Part shown: piece by piece, positions 16,320 through 25,568 of the stretch
Numbering within the stretch: position 1 is the stretch's first letter
Layout: each line of letters opens with the position of its first letter
Source: Arcobacter sp.
GTDB taxonomy: Bacteria > Campylobacterota > Campylobacteria > Campylobacterales > Arcobacteraceae
Length of the DNA: 56,005 bases
Assembly: GCA_003252105.1 (NCBI GenBank)
Contig: QKDL01000032.1
Span: 1-56,005 of the forward strand
Direction of reading: 5' to 3'
Made by a program: the position numbers and the translations under genes
Notes under the pieces: generated by a model
What the model saw: only the letters and a program-made list of their open reading frames with translations
The model's database searches: none
What the model was told of the DNA's origin: nothing

Positions 16320-18194
16320 TTAGTATTTTTCAGCTGTTATTAGTATTGTAAACAGGGCACCTTTATATTCGGTATTATTAAATGTAAATTGTTTATTTGT
16401 AACACTAATTGAACCCTTCATATGTTTTTTTATCATCTCTTTTGACATAAAAAGCCCAATACCAGTACCATTTTCTTCCCCTTTTGTTGTAAAGTAAGCA
16501 TCAAAAATTTTATCGATAATCTCTTCTTTAATCCCCCCTGCATTATCGTATATTTTTAGTTCTATACATTTACAAGTAGATAATTCTTTATCTACTTCTT
16601 CTCCACATACTTCTATCTCTTTTGATTCAATAAATAGATATCTATTTTCTACATTAACTTTTTCTAAGGCATCAATAGAGTTATTAAATATATTCATAAT
16701 CACTTGAATAAATTCATTCTCTAATCCAAATGCTAAAGATTGTGACATATTTTTTTCAATATGTATAGATCTATTTTTTAGTTTTGACTGTACTAAGAAT
16801 AAAGCTTTATCTACAGTTTTTTCAATACTAAAAAAGATTGGTTTTTTATCTTGTTTAAAATAGTTTCTAAAATCTTCAATTGTTTGATTAAGATGTTCAA
16901 CCGATTTTGATATGTTATCAATAGATTCTAATAAAAACTCATTATCTAACATATCATACTCTTGTTTTAACTTTATACCACTAGCACTTGATAAAATCAA
17001 TGATAAAGGTTGTCTCCATTGGTGTGCAATATTTTCTAACATCTCACCCATTGCAGCCATTTTAGATTGTTGGATTAGAAGTCTATTCTTTTGGGTTAAT
17101 TCTTCAGCAATTTTTTTCTTTTCAGTAACATCAATATAGATACCAAGGATACCTATCATTTTATCTTTACTATTTTTTAATGGAACTTTTGATGTTATTA
17201 CATGTATAATTGAACCATCCTCTTGTGTTTGAGTTTCCTCTATATTCAATTTTGCTTTTCCACTTGTTATGACAAAATTATCATCCTCAATATAATTTTT
17301 AGCCTCTTTTTCTCCCCAAGGCATTTCATAATCATTTTTACCAATAATATTTTTTTGTGTGGGAACATTTGCATCTGCCAAAAAGTGTTTATTTGCACCA
17401 AGATAAACACTATTTTTATCTTTCCAAAAAATTGATGCAGGAACTGAATCAATTATATTTTGTAATAAAACTTTCATATCATTAAGTTCTAAAATATTTG
17501 TATTTAGATTCTCTTGTGTTGTTAAGAGTTGCAATTCTATTTTAGAGATTTTTTTATTCATTATATAGATTAAGACTATCATCATTGAAATGATAATAAA
17601 AGTAAAAAGAATAGAATAATAGATTGTAGTTGTAATTTGTTTGTCTATATTAGTTTTATCAACTCTATCCATTCTTCCAAATTCATTGAAAATAAATTTT
17701 TCATATTGAACTAGATATTCTATTTTTCTTGTTAATGAATTTATTAATATAAAATGGTCTGTTTTATTTTGACTTAGGGCAAATAACTCCCCTTTTAACA
17801 TCAAAATAGATTTTTGATGCAAATGGTGAGCCTGCATAATATCTTCTTGTAATAATTTTTTTATTTTTTCTATCTCTTTTTTACTGATATACCATAAATC
17901 ATCAAGTTTTTTTCTCTGTTCTATATCTAATCTTTTAAGAGCCTTATCAAAGTTTTCAACAGAAACTATCCAAACTTTATTTGCTTCTTCAATATCTATT
18001 GAGGATAAAAGTCTTTCTGTATTTATTTTAACTTCCAAAAAACTATTTTTTGTATTTGTTAATACTGTTAATTGATTATGCAAAGATTTAATTTTGTCAA
18101 TAGATATATATAAAATAGTACTGCTTAAAATTAAACCTAATAGCAAAATTAGAAAATTGTAAAGAGATATATCTTTTATTTTCAATTCACTCAT
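16320..18194 (-). CDS. Membrane sensor histidine kinase with periplasmic helical domain and PAS
   Basis: A 624-residue kinase. Membrane segments lie at about residues 11-30 and 190-212 and enclose a predicted helical periplasmic domain. A cytoplasmic PAS domain spans about 240-357 (SVPASIFWKDKNSVYLGANK). The H-box NIAHQWRQPL has its phosphorylated His at 391. The ATPase domain shows NIFNNSIDALEK (N box), YDNAGGI (G1) and NGTGIGLFMSK (G2). No response regulator is adjacent. The start overlaps the stop of the upstream substrate-binding protein gene by eight bases, so the two are cotranslated. The binding protein probably presents its ligand to this sensor. Confidence 0.92.
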   Translation of the reverse strand: MSELKIKDISLYNFLILLLGLILSSTILYISIDKIKSLHNQLTVLTNTKNSFLEVKINTERLLSSIDIEEANKVWIVSVENFDKALKRLDIEQRKKLDDLWYISKKEIEKIKKLLQEDIMQAHHLHQKSILMLKGELFALSQNKTDHFILINSLTRKIEYLVQYEKFIFNEFGRMDRVDKTNIDKQITTTIYYSILFTFIIISMMIVLIYIMNKKISKIELQLLTTQENLNTNILELNDMKVLLQNIIDSVPASIFWKDKNSVYLGANKHFLADANVPTQKNIIGKNDYEMPWGEKEAKNYIEDDNFVITSGKAKLNIEETQTQEDGSIIHVITSKVPLKNSKDKMIGILGIYIDVTEKKKIAEELTQKNRLLIQQSKMAAMGEMLENIAHQWRQPLSLILSSASGIKLKQEYDMLDNEFLLESIDNISKSVEHLNQTIEDFRNYFKQDKKPIFFSIEKTVDKALFLVQSKLKNRSIHIEKNMSQSLAFGLENEFIQVIMNIFNNSIDALEKVNVENRYLFIESKEIEVCGEEVDKELSTCKCIELKIYDNAGGIKEEIIDKIFDAYFTTKGEENGTGIGLFMSKEMIKKHMKGSISVTNKQFTFNNTEYKGALFTILITAEKY

Positions 18195-19662
18195 TTATTG
18201 ATTCCTTATAAAACTTCTTTTGTTTTTCTAAACCTAGTTTTTGAGTTATTTCATTCCACTCTTTTGCAGTTAAGTCTAATGCTTCTTTTGATGATAATTC
18301 ACCTTTTATAGCTTTATTTATATATTTATCAAAACTACTATAATACATATCTGCACCAGGTATTCTTATATCAATAAGAACATTTTTATTTGATAATTCA
18401 TTTGATATAGTATTTAAATACTCTTTGGCTAATTGTTTAGAAAAACCATTTTCTTTCCATTGTTCAAAATTATTTGTAAGATGGGAATATCTTGAGGGAT
18501 TTATTCCGCTAGAACCTTTTGTTATAAGCTTTGTTGTCATCTCTTTAGAACTCATGTAAGAGGCAAAATCAAAAGCTAGCTGTTTGTTTTTAGTTTTTTT
18601 ATTTACTACAAAAACCCAATTACCACTTATAGATGAGGGTGAGTTATAAATATTTTCCCATTTAGATGTTTTAGAGTTATATACTTGATTTGAACCAGGA
18701 AGTGTTGCAAAACCAACTTTATCTTTTACTAAAGATTCCTTTGAATTTTGAGCCATTGTCCCTAAATCTGCCCAGTCTATAGCTAAGACAACTTCTCCAG
18801 CTATAAAACTTTGTCTAACTTCAGCAGGTGAAAAATTATTTATCTGTTTCGGAGCATATTTCATTATAGCTATGTATTCATCTAAAGCTTTTACAAATGC
18901 TGGATTGTTTATTTTAGGGTTCATATCTTTATCAAAATAAAACTCTTTATCATTAGGGTATTTTGCATATGCAGCAGCTTGAGTAAAGAATAACAAAATA
19001 GTTCCATAACCTTTTCTTCTACTACCTGCAAAACCATATTCTATTTCTCCATCATCATCCCAATCCCAGTCATTGAAAAATTTTGAAATATCATTAAACT
19101 CTTTCCAAGTTTTTGGAACAGATAGTTCATATCCAAACTCTTTTTTAAATTTTTGTTTGTATATTTTATTTGATAAAATGTCTTTTCTGTAATATAAATT
19201 AACACAATCTCCATCATATGGTAAAAAAAAGTCTTTTTTATTCCAAGAAAGTACATACTCTTTATATATAGGTAAAACATCATCCCAATCTATTTTTCTT
19301 TTAACCCAATCAGGAATCTCTTGGGCATTGTCTTTTGATAGAATTGAACCACCCCACGATGAAAATACAACAAATATATCATAATTTATTCTATCATCAT
19401 CTAAAGATTCTTTTATCATTGGAACCATATCATCCCAACTTGGGTATACAATTCTTAATGTTGCTCCAGTTTCTTCTTCAAATTTTTTTGCTTCTTTTTT
19501 TATTGGACCAGTGATTTTTTTATCAAAATTAGGAGTGATTATAGTAATAATTTGATTTTCATACTTTTTTTTACTAGAAATGTTGTTATTGTCTTTATCT
19601 TGACAGGCTAAAAAAAGGAAAGATATGCAGATAAGAATAATCAAATTTATTGTTTTCATCAT
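18187..19662 (-). CDS. Family 1 extracellular solute-binding lipoprotein
   Basis: A 491-residue periplasmic binding protein of the carbohydrate ABC type. The signal peptide LIILICISFLFLAC has a lipobox ending at the cysteine. The mature part shows the family features FEEETGATLRIVYPSWDDM, FIAGEVVLAIDWADL and FAFDFASYMSSKE-like late motifs (here LAFDFASYMSSKE). No permease or ATPase gene is near. Instead the stop overlaps a histidine kinase start by eight bases, so its job is more likely ligand sensing than transport. The ligand is unknown; sugars or other small organic compounds are possible. The ribosome-binding site at the start is weak. Confidence 0.88.
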   Translation of the reverse strand: MMKTINLIILICISFLFLACQDKDNNNISSKKKYENQIITIITPNFDKKITGPIKKEAKKFEEETGATLRIVYPSWDDMVPMIKESLDDDRINYDIFVVFSSWGGSILSKDNAQEIPDWVKRKIDWDDVLPIYKEYVLSWNKKDFFLPYDGDCVNLYYRKDILSNKIYKQKFKKEFGYELSVPKTWKEFNDISKFFNDWDWDDDGEIEYGFAGSRRKGYGTILLFFTQAAAYAKYPNDKEFYFDKDMNPKINNPAFVKALDEYIAIMKYAPKQINNFSPAEVRQSFIAGEVVLAIDWADLGTMAQNSKESLVKDKVGFATLPGSNQVYNSKTSKWENIYNSPSSISGNWVFVVNKKTKNKQLAFDFASYMSSKEMTTKLITKGSSGINPSRYSHLTNNFEQWKENGFSKQLAKEYLNTISNELSNKNVLIDIRIPGADMYYSSFDKYINKAIKGELSSKEALDLTAKEWNEITQKLGLEKQKKFYKESINE

Positions 19663-19765
19663 ATATCCAATAACTTTTACTTATCTAAATTGTATATCTT
19701 ATTGCCTTAAACTATTAAATAAAATTAAATTGATACAATTGGTTATTTTTTATACTATATGGGTA

Positions 19766-19793
19766 TTAACAAAATTGTAAACTATGCTAAAAT
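19766..19793 (+). promoter_or_regulatory. Promoter-like sequence of a candidate small RNA
   Basis: TTAACA (19766-19771), a 16-base spacer and an extended -10 TGCTAAAAT (19785-19793) resemble a sigma-70 promoter pointing plus-ward, away from any plus-strand gene. Confidence 0.5.
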
Positions 19794-19799
19794 TATCTT

Positions 19800-19860
19800 A
19801 TCGTAATTCCAATTAACCGCATAAAAAAGGGGATATTCACTCCTTTCTTCCCCTTTTTTA
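19800..19860 (+). ncRNA. Candidate orphan small RNA
   Basis: A transcript starting near 19800 from the promoter at 19766-19793 would end after about 60 bases at the hairpin 19823-19859. It contains no open frame of note. Both flanking genes run on the opposite strand, so this transcript would not be a leader. The alternative is that the hairpin simply terminates the phn operon on the minus strand. Confidence 0.35.
19823..19859. terminator. Bidirectional terminator hairpin
   Basis: AAAAAAGGGG (19823-19832) pairs with CCCCTTTTTT (19850-19859) around a 17-base loop. It can end the minus-strand phn operon about 140 bases after phnP, or a plus-strand small RNA. Confidence 0.65.
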
Positions 19861-19996
19861 TCTATATTAAATATTTTATTATTATATTAAACTTCATATA
19901 ATCTTTAATATTATTCAAAGTTTTCACTGGTATTATTTATGCGTCCATATATTTTCTACTTATGTTTTTACAGGGGAGTTTTTAAACTCCTCTCCT

Positions 19997-20716
19997 TTAT
20001 AAATAGCTATATTTTAATTGTATATTATTATTTTTTATGTAGTTTAATGTTTCATGGGAACCATGAATAAAAAAAGATTTTTTAGCATTTATTTTATCTA
20101 AAATATTTGTAGCTTTTTCATAGTTCAGGTGATTTTTATCTTGATTATCTGGAGTATGAGTAGCATCTATATAACACTCATCAATATCTTTATTTAATAA
20201 AAAATTTAATGAACTTTCATCTAATCCACCACAATCTGTTAAATAAGCTATTGTTTTGTTTTTAGATTCAATTAAATAACCAGTTGTGATTTTTGAGTGT
20301 TTAAGAGGAATAGGAGTAAAAGAGATGTCATCTATTATAGTTGCTTCAAAAGGTGTGTTTTCTATATATTCAATAGCAAGTTTATGTCTAAATAAATCTG
20401 CAAATCCTTTTTCATCTTTTGGATGAAAACATTTTATTTTATCAACTCCATATCTAAGTTTCAAAAGTCCTATTACATGGTCTGCATGAAAGTGAGTGAT
20501 AAAAACTGCTTTGATTTTTTTTCCATAAAATAAACTTGAAAGCTCATCTCTACCTGCATCTATAAGTATTATTTCATTGTTATCTAACTCTATGTATGCA
20601 CATGTACTATGGTTAAACTTATTCTTTTTTCTATACTCTTTGCATATGTTGCAGTTACAGTTAAATACTGGAATACCACTGGCATTCGCAGTTCCAAGAA
20701 ACTTTATATTAAACAT
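19997..20716 (-). CDS. phnP: PhnP, phosphoribosyl cyclic phosphodiesterase
   Basis: A metallo-beta-lactamase-fold enzyme that opens the 1,2-cyclic ribose 5-phosphate left by C-P lyase, giving ribose 1,5-bisphosphate. The 239-residue protein has the PhnP zinc cysteines CNCNIC near residue 20, LIDAG, the metal motif THFHADHVIGLL and late DATHTP and FIHGSH histidines. It is the last gene of the operon and overlaps the MFS gene stop by eight bases. AAAGGA precedes the start. Confidence 0.93.
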   Translation of the reverse strand: MFNIKFLGTANASGIPVFNCNCNICKEYRKKNKFNHSTCAYIELDNNEIILIDAGRDELSSLFYGKKIKAVFITHFHADHVIGLLKLRYGVDKIKCFHPKDEKGFADLFRHKLAIEYIENTPFEATIIDDISFTPIPLKHSKITTGYLIESKNKTIAYLTDCGGLDESSLNFLLNKDIDECYIDATHTPDNQDKNHLNYEKATNILDKINAKKSFFIHGSHETLNYIKNNNIQLKYSYL

Positions 20717-21911
20717 TTTTATCCTTTGTAATAGTTGGTATTAAAAATAGGCTTATAATTGAAATAAGTGATAATATCAATAGAATAATTATAGAAAATA
20801 TATTACCAAAATTATCTAGCATCAGTGCAAAAGTAAAAGGGGAGAAAGCTATGACTATTTTTATGAAAAGGTTTAAAATCCCAGTATTTTTTCCATAGTT
20901 TTCAGAACCTAAAATATACAAAGGTAAACCTCCTCTTGCAATATAATTTAAGCCTTGTCCTGCGCCATAAAATATTACAAATATAACTGCAAAAGTTAAA
21001 TTATAGCCAGAAAGCAAAAGAGCAAACATACTTATTAATATTAAAATAGAAGATGTGAAAGCAGATGACATTGGAGTCGTCTTTTTTGAAAATAGCATAT
21101 CCAAAACTCGAGAAGCAACTTGGGCTGGACCTATAAGTGCACCAAGTATTATTGCAAATGCCATTTCAACTTTAAATGATTCTAGAATACTTAAAAGATG
21201 GGTTTGAACAACAGTGATTGGAAAAGCTATACAACAAAAAGTAATGCCTATCAAAGTCATACTTTTCTTCTTGTTTTGACAAATATTTTTAGGTGAACTT
21301 TTTACTATTTCATTTGTTTTTAACTCTTTAGGCAATGTAAAATAATGTATAGGAAAAGCAAAAATTAGATGAAATAAAGACAAGATTAGATAAACCTCTC
21401 TCCATGAGAAATAGTTTAAACATAAGGTTATAAATGGCCAAAAAATAGTTGATGCAAAACCAGCAAGTAATGTTATCTGTGTCATAGGTAAACGGGCTTT
21501 ATCTTTTGCAATTTGACTAAAGGCTACAAAAGCAGCTTCATATTGAATAAATGTAGATACTATTTCAATAAAAAAAATTGATAAAGTATATTCTAGTTTA
21601 GTCTCTATTTGTGAAAGTAAAATAAGACCAAAAAATGCTAATATAGAGCCAATACTCATAATTATTCTTGCACCATAATGGTCAAGTTTCTTTCCAATAT
21701 AAGGGGTAATTAATCCACCCATTAACAATCCTATTGAAAAAACACCAAAAAGAAAGCTTTTACTCCAATCAAAATATTTTTCAAATTCTAATGACATAAT
21801 AGTAAAAGAATAAAAAAGGGTACCATAACTTATGGTTGTTGTTATACTTAAACCAATAACAGATTTAATCGTATTTTCTACAAAAAAGTTTTCTATTTTC
21901 AGTTTGTTCAT
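20709..21911 (-). CDS. MFS transporter in the C-P lyase operon
   Basis: A 400-residue major facilitator with about 12 hydrophobic segments and the loop motif GKKLDHYGARIIMSIGS between helices 2 and 3. I place the start at the ATG at 21911, which forms an ATGA overlap with the preceding stop, rather than the TTG two codons earlier. It has no standard place among the E. coli phn genes. Being cotranslated with phnP and downstream of phnN, it may import a phosphonate or phosphodiester, or export a reaction product. The substrate cannot be read from sequence. Confidence 0.85.
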   Translation of the reverse strand: MNKLKIENFFVENTIKSVIGLSITTTISYGTLFYSFTIMSLEFEKYFDWSKSFLFGVFSIGLLMGGLITPYIGKKLDHYGARIIMSIGSILAFFGLILLSQIETKLEYTLSIFFIEIVSTFIQYEAAFVAFSQIAKDKARLPMTQITLLAGFASTIFWPFITLCLNYFSWREVYLILSLFHLIFAFPIHYFTLPKELKTNEIVKSSPKNICQNKKKSMTLIGITFCCIAFPITVVQTHLLSILESFKVEMAFAIILGALIGPAQVASRVLDMLFSKKTTPMSSAFTSSILILISMFALLLSGYNLTFAVIFVIFYGAGQGLNYIARGGLPLYILGSENYGKNTGILNLFIKIVIAFSPFTFALMLDNFGNIFSIIILLILSLISIISLFLIPTITKDKNV

Positions 21912-22579
21912 TGCCAAAAAAAACTATTTTTTAAACAGTGATGGTCACTTAGATTTTTTATTATGATATCACTTTTATTTTCAAGTCTGAAATTTGTTTT
22001 ATAAAATATATAATCTAAGATTAATCCTTCATTATAAGTAGATTTATCATTTGAAGAGCTAAAGCCACAATTTTTGATAAGTCTAATCTCTTTTGATGGA
22101 GGAGTTGCATTCATATCTCCACAAATTAAAAACAAATCACTTTTTTTACAATTAATTGTGTTGATTAGTTTTACTATTTGTTTTATTCTCGCATGTTGAT
22201 TTAGATTTGTCAAATGGGTATTTAAAATACTAATTTTTTTGCCTTCATGCTCTAGTTGAACAAACAAAGCTCCTCTTTCATCATCGCTATCTTTATCAAA
22301 TACTATCTCTATAGTATCTTTAGGTTTATATTTTGAAAGTATTGTTAGATTTGAAGTGCTAAGTTTTCCATTTCTAATTTTTTTTCTGATTGGTAAAGTT
22401 ATTTCATGATAGTTTAATTTTTTATTTATTGTTTTTGAGCTTGAAAATTCAGATGAATTAAAATCTTCTTGCAAGCAAATACAATCTAGTCCATCTAAAA
22501 GTTTTGGTATTTCATATATTCTATTTGGAAAATCTCCACAGTTTTTCCAAAGGTTATAAGTAGCTATATTAAAACTCAT
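21908..22579 (-). CDS. Endonuclease/exonuclease/phosphatase-family protein in the C-P lyase operon
   Basis: A 223-residue EEP-fold hydrolase without a signal peptide. The full catalytic set is visible: TYNLW (Asn), CLQED (metal Glu), LNTHLTNLNQHARIKQ, CGDMNATP (Asp/Asn) and the terminal SDHHCL (Asp-His). Members cleave phosphodiesters or phosphate esters, including nucleic acids, phospholipid heads and inositol phosphates. Its start overlaps the phnN stop by 11 bases and its stop overlaps the MFS start, so it is an integral part of the operon. It may release a phosphonate or phosphate group from an esterified substrate. That role is inference. Confidence 0.85.
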   Translation of the reverse strand: MSFNIATYNLWKNCGDFPNRIYEIPKLLDGLDCICLQEDFNSSEFSSSKTINKKLNYHEITLPIRKKIRNGKLSTSNLTILSKYKPKDTIEIVFDKDSDDERGALFVQLEHEGKKISILNTHLTNLNQHARIKQIVKLINTINCKKSDLFLICGDMNATPPSKEIRLIKNCGFSSSNDKSTYNEGLILDYIFYKTNFRLENKSDIIIKNLSDHHCLKNSFFWQ

Positions 22580-23093
22580 TTTCTATTCTTTTTATTAAAT
22601 TTATGAATTTTTTTGATGAATTCTCTAAAGAGTCAGAATTATCAAATTCAATTAAATTTTTTGCATTTAAATTTTCATATTTTCTATTTAGTCTTTTTTC
22701 AATTTGTTCTTTTGTTTCTCTTCCTCTATTTTCTAATCTTTGTTTTAAAATATCTTTTGAAACAGTAATATTTATAGTAGTTACATTTTCATATAAAGTT
22801 TCAAAATCTTTTATTGCACTTCTTGAAATAGAGATTATATTTAGTCCATCTTTTATATCAAACTTAGCTATACCATAATAGTTTTCATGGGCTTGCCAAG
22901 TAGATACAAAAAATTTCTTTTCATCTAAAAGATAAAAAGCTTCTTTATCAACATAATAGTTTGATTCATTTTGGTCTGGTTGCCTTGTAATATATCTTTT
23001 TACAAAATTTATATTTGATTGATTTTTTATAGATTTTAGTAAGCTATCTTTTCCAACTCCACTTGCTCCAACTATCAAAACTATTTTTATCAT
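22569..23093 (-). CDS. phnN: PhnN, ribose 1,5-bisphosphokinase
   Basis: Phosphorylates ribose 1,5-bisphosphate to PRPP, the last step of the C-P lyase route. The 174-residue guanylate-kinase-like protein has the P-loop GASGVGKDSLL at the N-terminus, RYITRQPDQNESNY (substrate-binding Arg residues) and RLENRGRETKEQIEKRL. The length matches the family (about 185). It follows the hexapeptide transferase gene by four bases and overlaps the EEP gene. Confidence 0.93.
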   Translation of the reverse strand: MIKIVLIVGASGVGKDSLLKSIKNQSNINFVKRYITRQPDQNESNYYVDKEAFYLLDEKKFFVSTWQAHENYYGIAKFDIKDGLNIISISRSAIKDFETLYENVTTINITVSKDILKQRLENRGRETKEQIEKRLNRKYENLNAKNLIEFDNSDSLENSSKKFINLIKRIENEF

Positions 23094-23097
23094 AAGT

Positions 23098-23739
23098 TTA
23101 ACCTTGTAAATGTTTCTCTATAAAAAGATTTATATCATGAAAATCTTCTAAAGAGGTGTTGATTTTTTCATGTTCCCAATTCCACCAAGATATTTTTTCT
23201 AAAGCTTCAATAGTTTTTTCATCAAAACGATATTTAATCACTCGGGCTGGATTACCAACAGCTATGGCATAGGGTGGAATATCTTTTGTAACAATTGCAC
23301 CACTTCCTATAACTGCACCATTTCCAATAGTTACATTACCCATTACTACTACATTGTGTCCAAGCCATACATCATGACCTATATGGCTTTTTTTTGATTT
23401 TCTAAAATCAAAAAACGAACTATCATCTTGCCCAAAACCAAACATCTCTTTTCTATAAAGCATATGGTGTTGAGTCGCTTTTTCCATAGGGTGGGGGCTT
23501 GGATTTATTCTTACATATGAAGCGATATTTACAAATTTTCCCACATAACTATAGATTATTTGGCAGTTTTCACATGTATAACTATAATCATCAATAGTAG
23601 ATTCTTGGATATTATTAAAAGAACTTATTTCAACAAACTCTCCAAACTGTGAATCAACAATTATACTTGATGGTTCAATAGATGGTTCTTTTTTTAAAAT
23701 CTTTTTTGATGGTTTGTTTAGACTTTCTATTTTGTACAT
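23098..23739 (-). CDS. Hexapeptide-repeat transferase of phosphonate operons
   Basis: A 213-residue left-handed beta-helix acyltransferase. Hexapeptide repeats run through the middle and include [20 protein letters not shown] and [25 protein letters not shown]. An extended loop [14 protein letters not shown] resembles the subfamily found only in phosphonate gene clusters (the phn threonine-rich/hexapeptide transferase family). It may acetylate aminoalkylphosphonates, as PhnO does in E. coli, but this is inferred from family and place. Its ATG overlaps the phnM stop (TAATG). Confidence 0.88.
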   Translation of the reverse strand: MYKIESLNKPSKKILKKEPSIEPSSIIVDSQFGEFVEISSFNNIQESTIDDYSYTCENCQIIYSYVGKFVNIASYVRINPSPHPMEKATQHHMLYRKEMFGFGQDDSSFFDFRKSKKSHIGHDVWLGHNVVVMGNVTIGNGAVIGSGAIVTKDIPPYAIAVGNPARVIKYRFDEKTIEALEKISWWNWEHEKINTSLEDFHDINLFIEKHLQG

Positions 23740-24872
23740 TATATTTTAAAACCTCTAATTCCATTGTAAACGATTTCACCATTTTTAAATGTTAAAACTA
23801 CTTTAGGAAAATGTGATTCATCTATTACAACTATATCTGCAAGTTTTCCCTCTTTTAATTCCCCTCTATCTTCTAAGTTTGCTAACTTTGCAGGAGTTGA
23901 ACTAATCATAGCAAAAGCTAAGTCTACATCCTCTTTTAGTCTATATGGACTTAATAAAAGTGAAGCAGGGTGATAATCACTACATAAGTAGTCACAAACA
24001 CCAACTTTTACAAGTTCACGTGCAGCTATATTTCCACTTTGGCTACCACCTCTTACAACATTTGGAGCACCCATACCTGTACTTATATTTAACTCTTTTG
24101 CTTTTTTTGCAACCTCTACACTTAAAGGAAACTCTGAAAAGGTAACTCCTAATTGTTTTAAAGTATTTAGTTTATCCTCACAATCATCATCATGACTTAG
24201 TACAGGAATCTCGTGTTTTATTCCAAAAGCAACTAAGTCTTCTACAATACCTACTTTATCTTTAGATAGTTTTTTTTCTAAATACTCACTTACATCTTCA
24301 TCATCAATACTATAAGCACTTAGATGGTATTTCTTCCAAGATTCTAAAGTTTTGAATTGACCTTGTCCTGGGCTATGGTCCATAATAGATAACATATCAA
24401 CTCTTTTATTAGTAATAAGGTTTTTGATAGTTTCAAGTGAACTTTCACTAGTGATTTCAAATCTGGCATGAACAAAATTATCAACTCCCAAGTGAGATTT
24501 ATTTGCTTCATATATCTCTTCTATTAGTTCTCTTGATTGTTCTGTTCCTCTTCCTTTACTAAGCTCTTCATCATTGAATCCTATTGCATGATACATTGTT
24601 GTAACACCAGCAATTGATAGTTTTTTATCAAGTTCAACAACTGCCATTTTAGTAGGGAATTTTGCACCTGGTCTTGGTTCAAGCTCTTTTTCAATGGCAT
24701 CACCATGTAAATCAACAAATCCAGGAACAACTCTTCTATCTCCTAAATCAATAGCAATATCAATAGATTTATAAGGTTCAATAGCTGTGATTTTATCACC
24801 TTGGATTACTATATCAGCTCCTTGGAATTTTCCATCAATGAGAACATTATTACTTCTAATAATTGTCTGCAT
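23739..24872 (-). CDS. phnM: PhnM, ribosyl-phosphonate triphosphate diphosphatase
   Basis: Removes pyrophosphate from alpha-D-ribose 1-phosphonate 5-triphosphate to give the 5-phosphate substrate of PhnJ. The 377-residue amidohydrolase has the PhnM metal motif [49 protein letters not shown] and [15 protein letters not shown]. The length equals that of E. coli PhnM. Its start overlaps the end of phnL by 17 bases. A GAAGGGA ribosome-binding site lies upstream. Confidence 0.96.
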   Translation of the reverse strand: MQTIIRSNNVLIDGKFQGADIVIQGDKITAIEPYKSIDIAIDLGDRRVVPGFVDLHGDAIEKELEPRPGAKFPTKMAVVELDKKLSIAGVTTMYHAIGFNDEELSKGRGTEQSRELIEEIYEANKSHLGVDNFVHARFEITSESSLETIKNLITNKRVDMLSIMDHSPGQGQFKTLESWKKYHLSAYSIDDEDVSEYLEKKLSKDKVGIVEDLVAFGIKHEIPVLSHDDDCEDKLNTLKQLGVTFSEFPLSVEVAKKAKELNISTGMGAPNVVRGGSQSGNIAARELVKVGVCDYLCSDYHPASLLLSPYRLKEDVDLAFAMISSTPAKLANLEDRGELKEGKLADIVVIDESHFPKVVLTFKNGEIVYNGIRGFKI

Positions 24873-25560
24873 ATTTTTTTCCCTTCATATCATATATTTT
24901 GTCACTTATCTTTTTCATGCACTCTAAATCATGAAAAATCCCAATCATGCTAATTCCCTCTTTTTTAATATCTATTAGTTTATCTATCACTTTTTGAGTA
25001 TTGATTTTGTCTAAAGAAGCAGTTGGTTCATCCAAAAGTAAAACAGATTTTGGAGCTATTATCCCCTTTGCTATATTTACTCTTTGCTGTTCCCCTCCAC
25101 TAAAAGTAAGTGGTGAGATATCAAAAAGTTCCTCTTTTATGTTAAAATAGTCTAACATATGTTTCGCTTTCTCTTTTGAAACCTCTTGTGATTCCCCTTT
25201 TTCTATTAAAGGTTGAGCTACTATATCAACTGCACTAATTCTTGGAAGAACTTGTAAAAATTGAGAAACATAACCTAAATGATTTTTTCGCAATTCTAAA
25301 ATATCACTTTCATTTGCTGTAGCTATATTTAAACTTTCATTTTCATTTTTATAAAATAAAATATCTCCACTTGTTGTAGTGTAAGTTCTATATATTGCTT
25401 TTAAAACAGAAGATTTTCCCATACCACTTGGTCCATATAAAGATACAAATTCCCCTTGATTTACATCAAAGCTTATATCCTCATAACCATGAACTTGTAA
25501 GCCACCTCTTGTGTGTACTGTAAACATTTTAGAGATATTTTTTATTTCAATTTTTTTCAT
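24856..25560 (-). CDS. phnL: PhnL, ABC-type ATPase of the C-P lyase system
   Basis: A 234-residue ATP-binding protein with Walker A GPSGMGKSSVLKAI, Q-loop YVSQFLQVLPRI, signature LTFSGGEQQRVNIAKGI, Walker B VLLLDEPTA and a switch His in GIFHDLE. PhnL does not serve a permease. In E. coli it acts with PhnGHI in the first step of phosphonate activation, by an incompletely settled mechanism. It lies between phnK and phnM, the standard order. Confidence 0.94.
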   Translation of the reverse strand: MKKIEIKNISKMFTVHTRGGLQVHGYEDISFDVNQGEFVSLYGPSGMGKSSVLKAIYRTYTTTSGDILFYKNENESLNIATANESDILELRKNHLGYVSQFLQVLPRISAVDIVAQPLIEKGESQEVSKEKAKHMLDYFNIKEELFDISPLTFSGGEQQRVNIAKGIIAPKSVLLLDEPTASLDKINTQKVIDKLIDIKKEGISMIGIFHDLECMKKISDKIYDMKGKKYADNY

Positions 25561-25568
25561 TTTAATCC

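Larger units (their letters stand above)
19663..19996. other. 334-base intergenic region with promoter and terminator signals
   Basis: No protein gene was seen. The region holds a plus-strand promoter-like pair (19766-19771 and 19788-19793), a 10-bp hairpin with T-runs on both sides (19823-19859), and a short palindrome near the phnP end (19975-19980 with 19985-19990). The rest is AT-rich sequence that must include the promoter of the minus-strand binding-protein gene. Confidence 0.6.
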
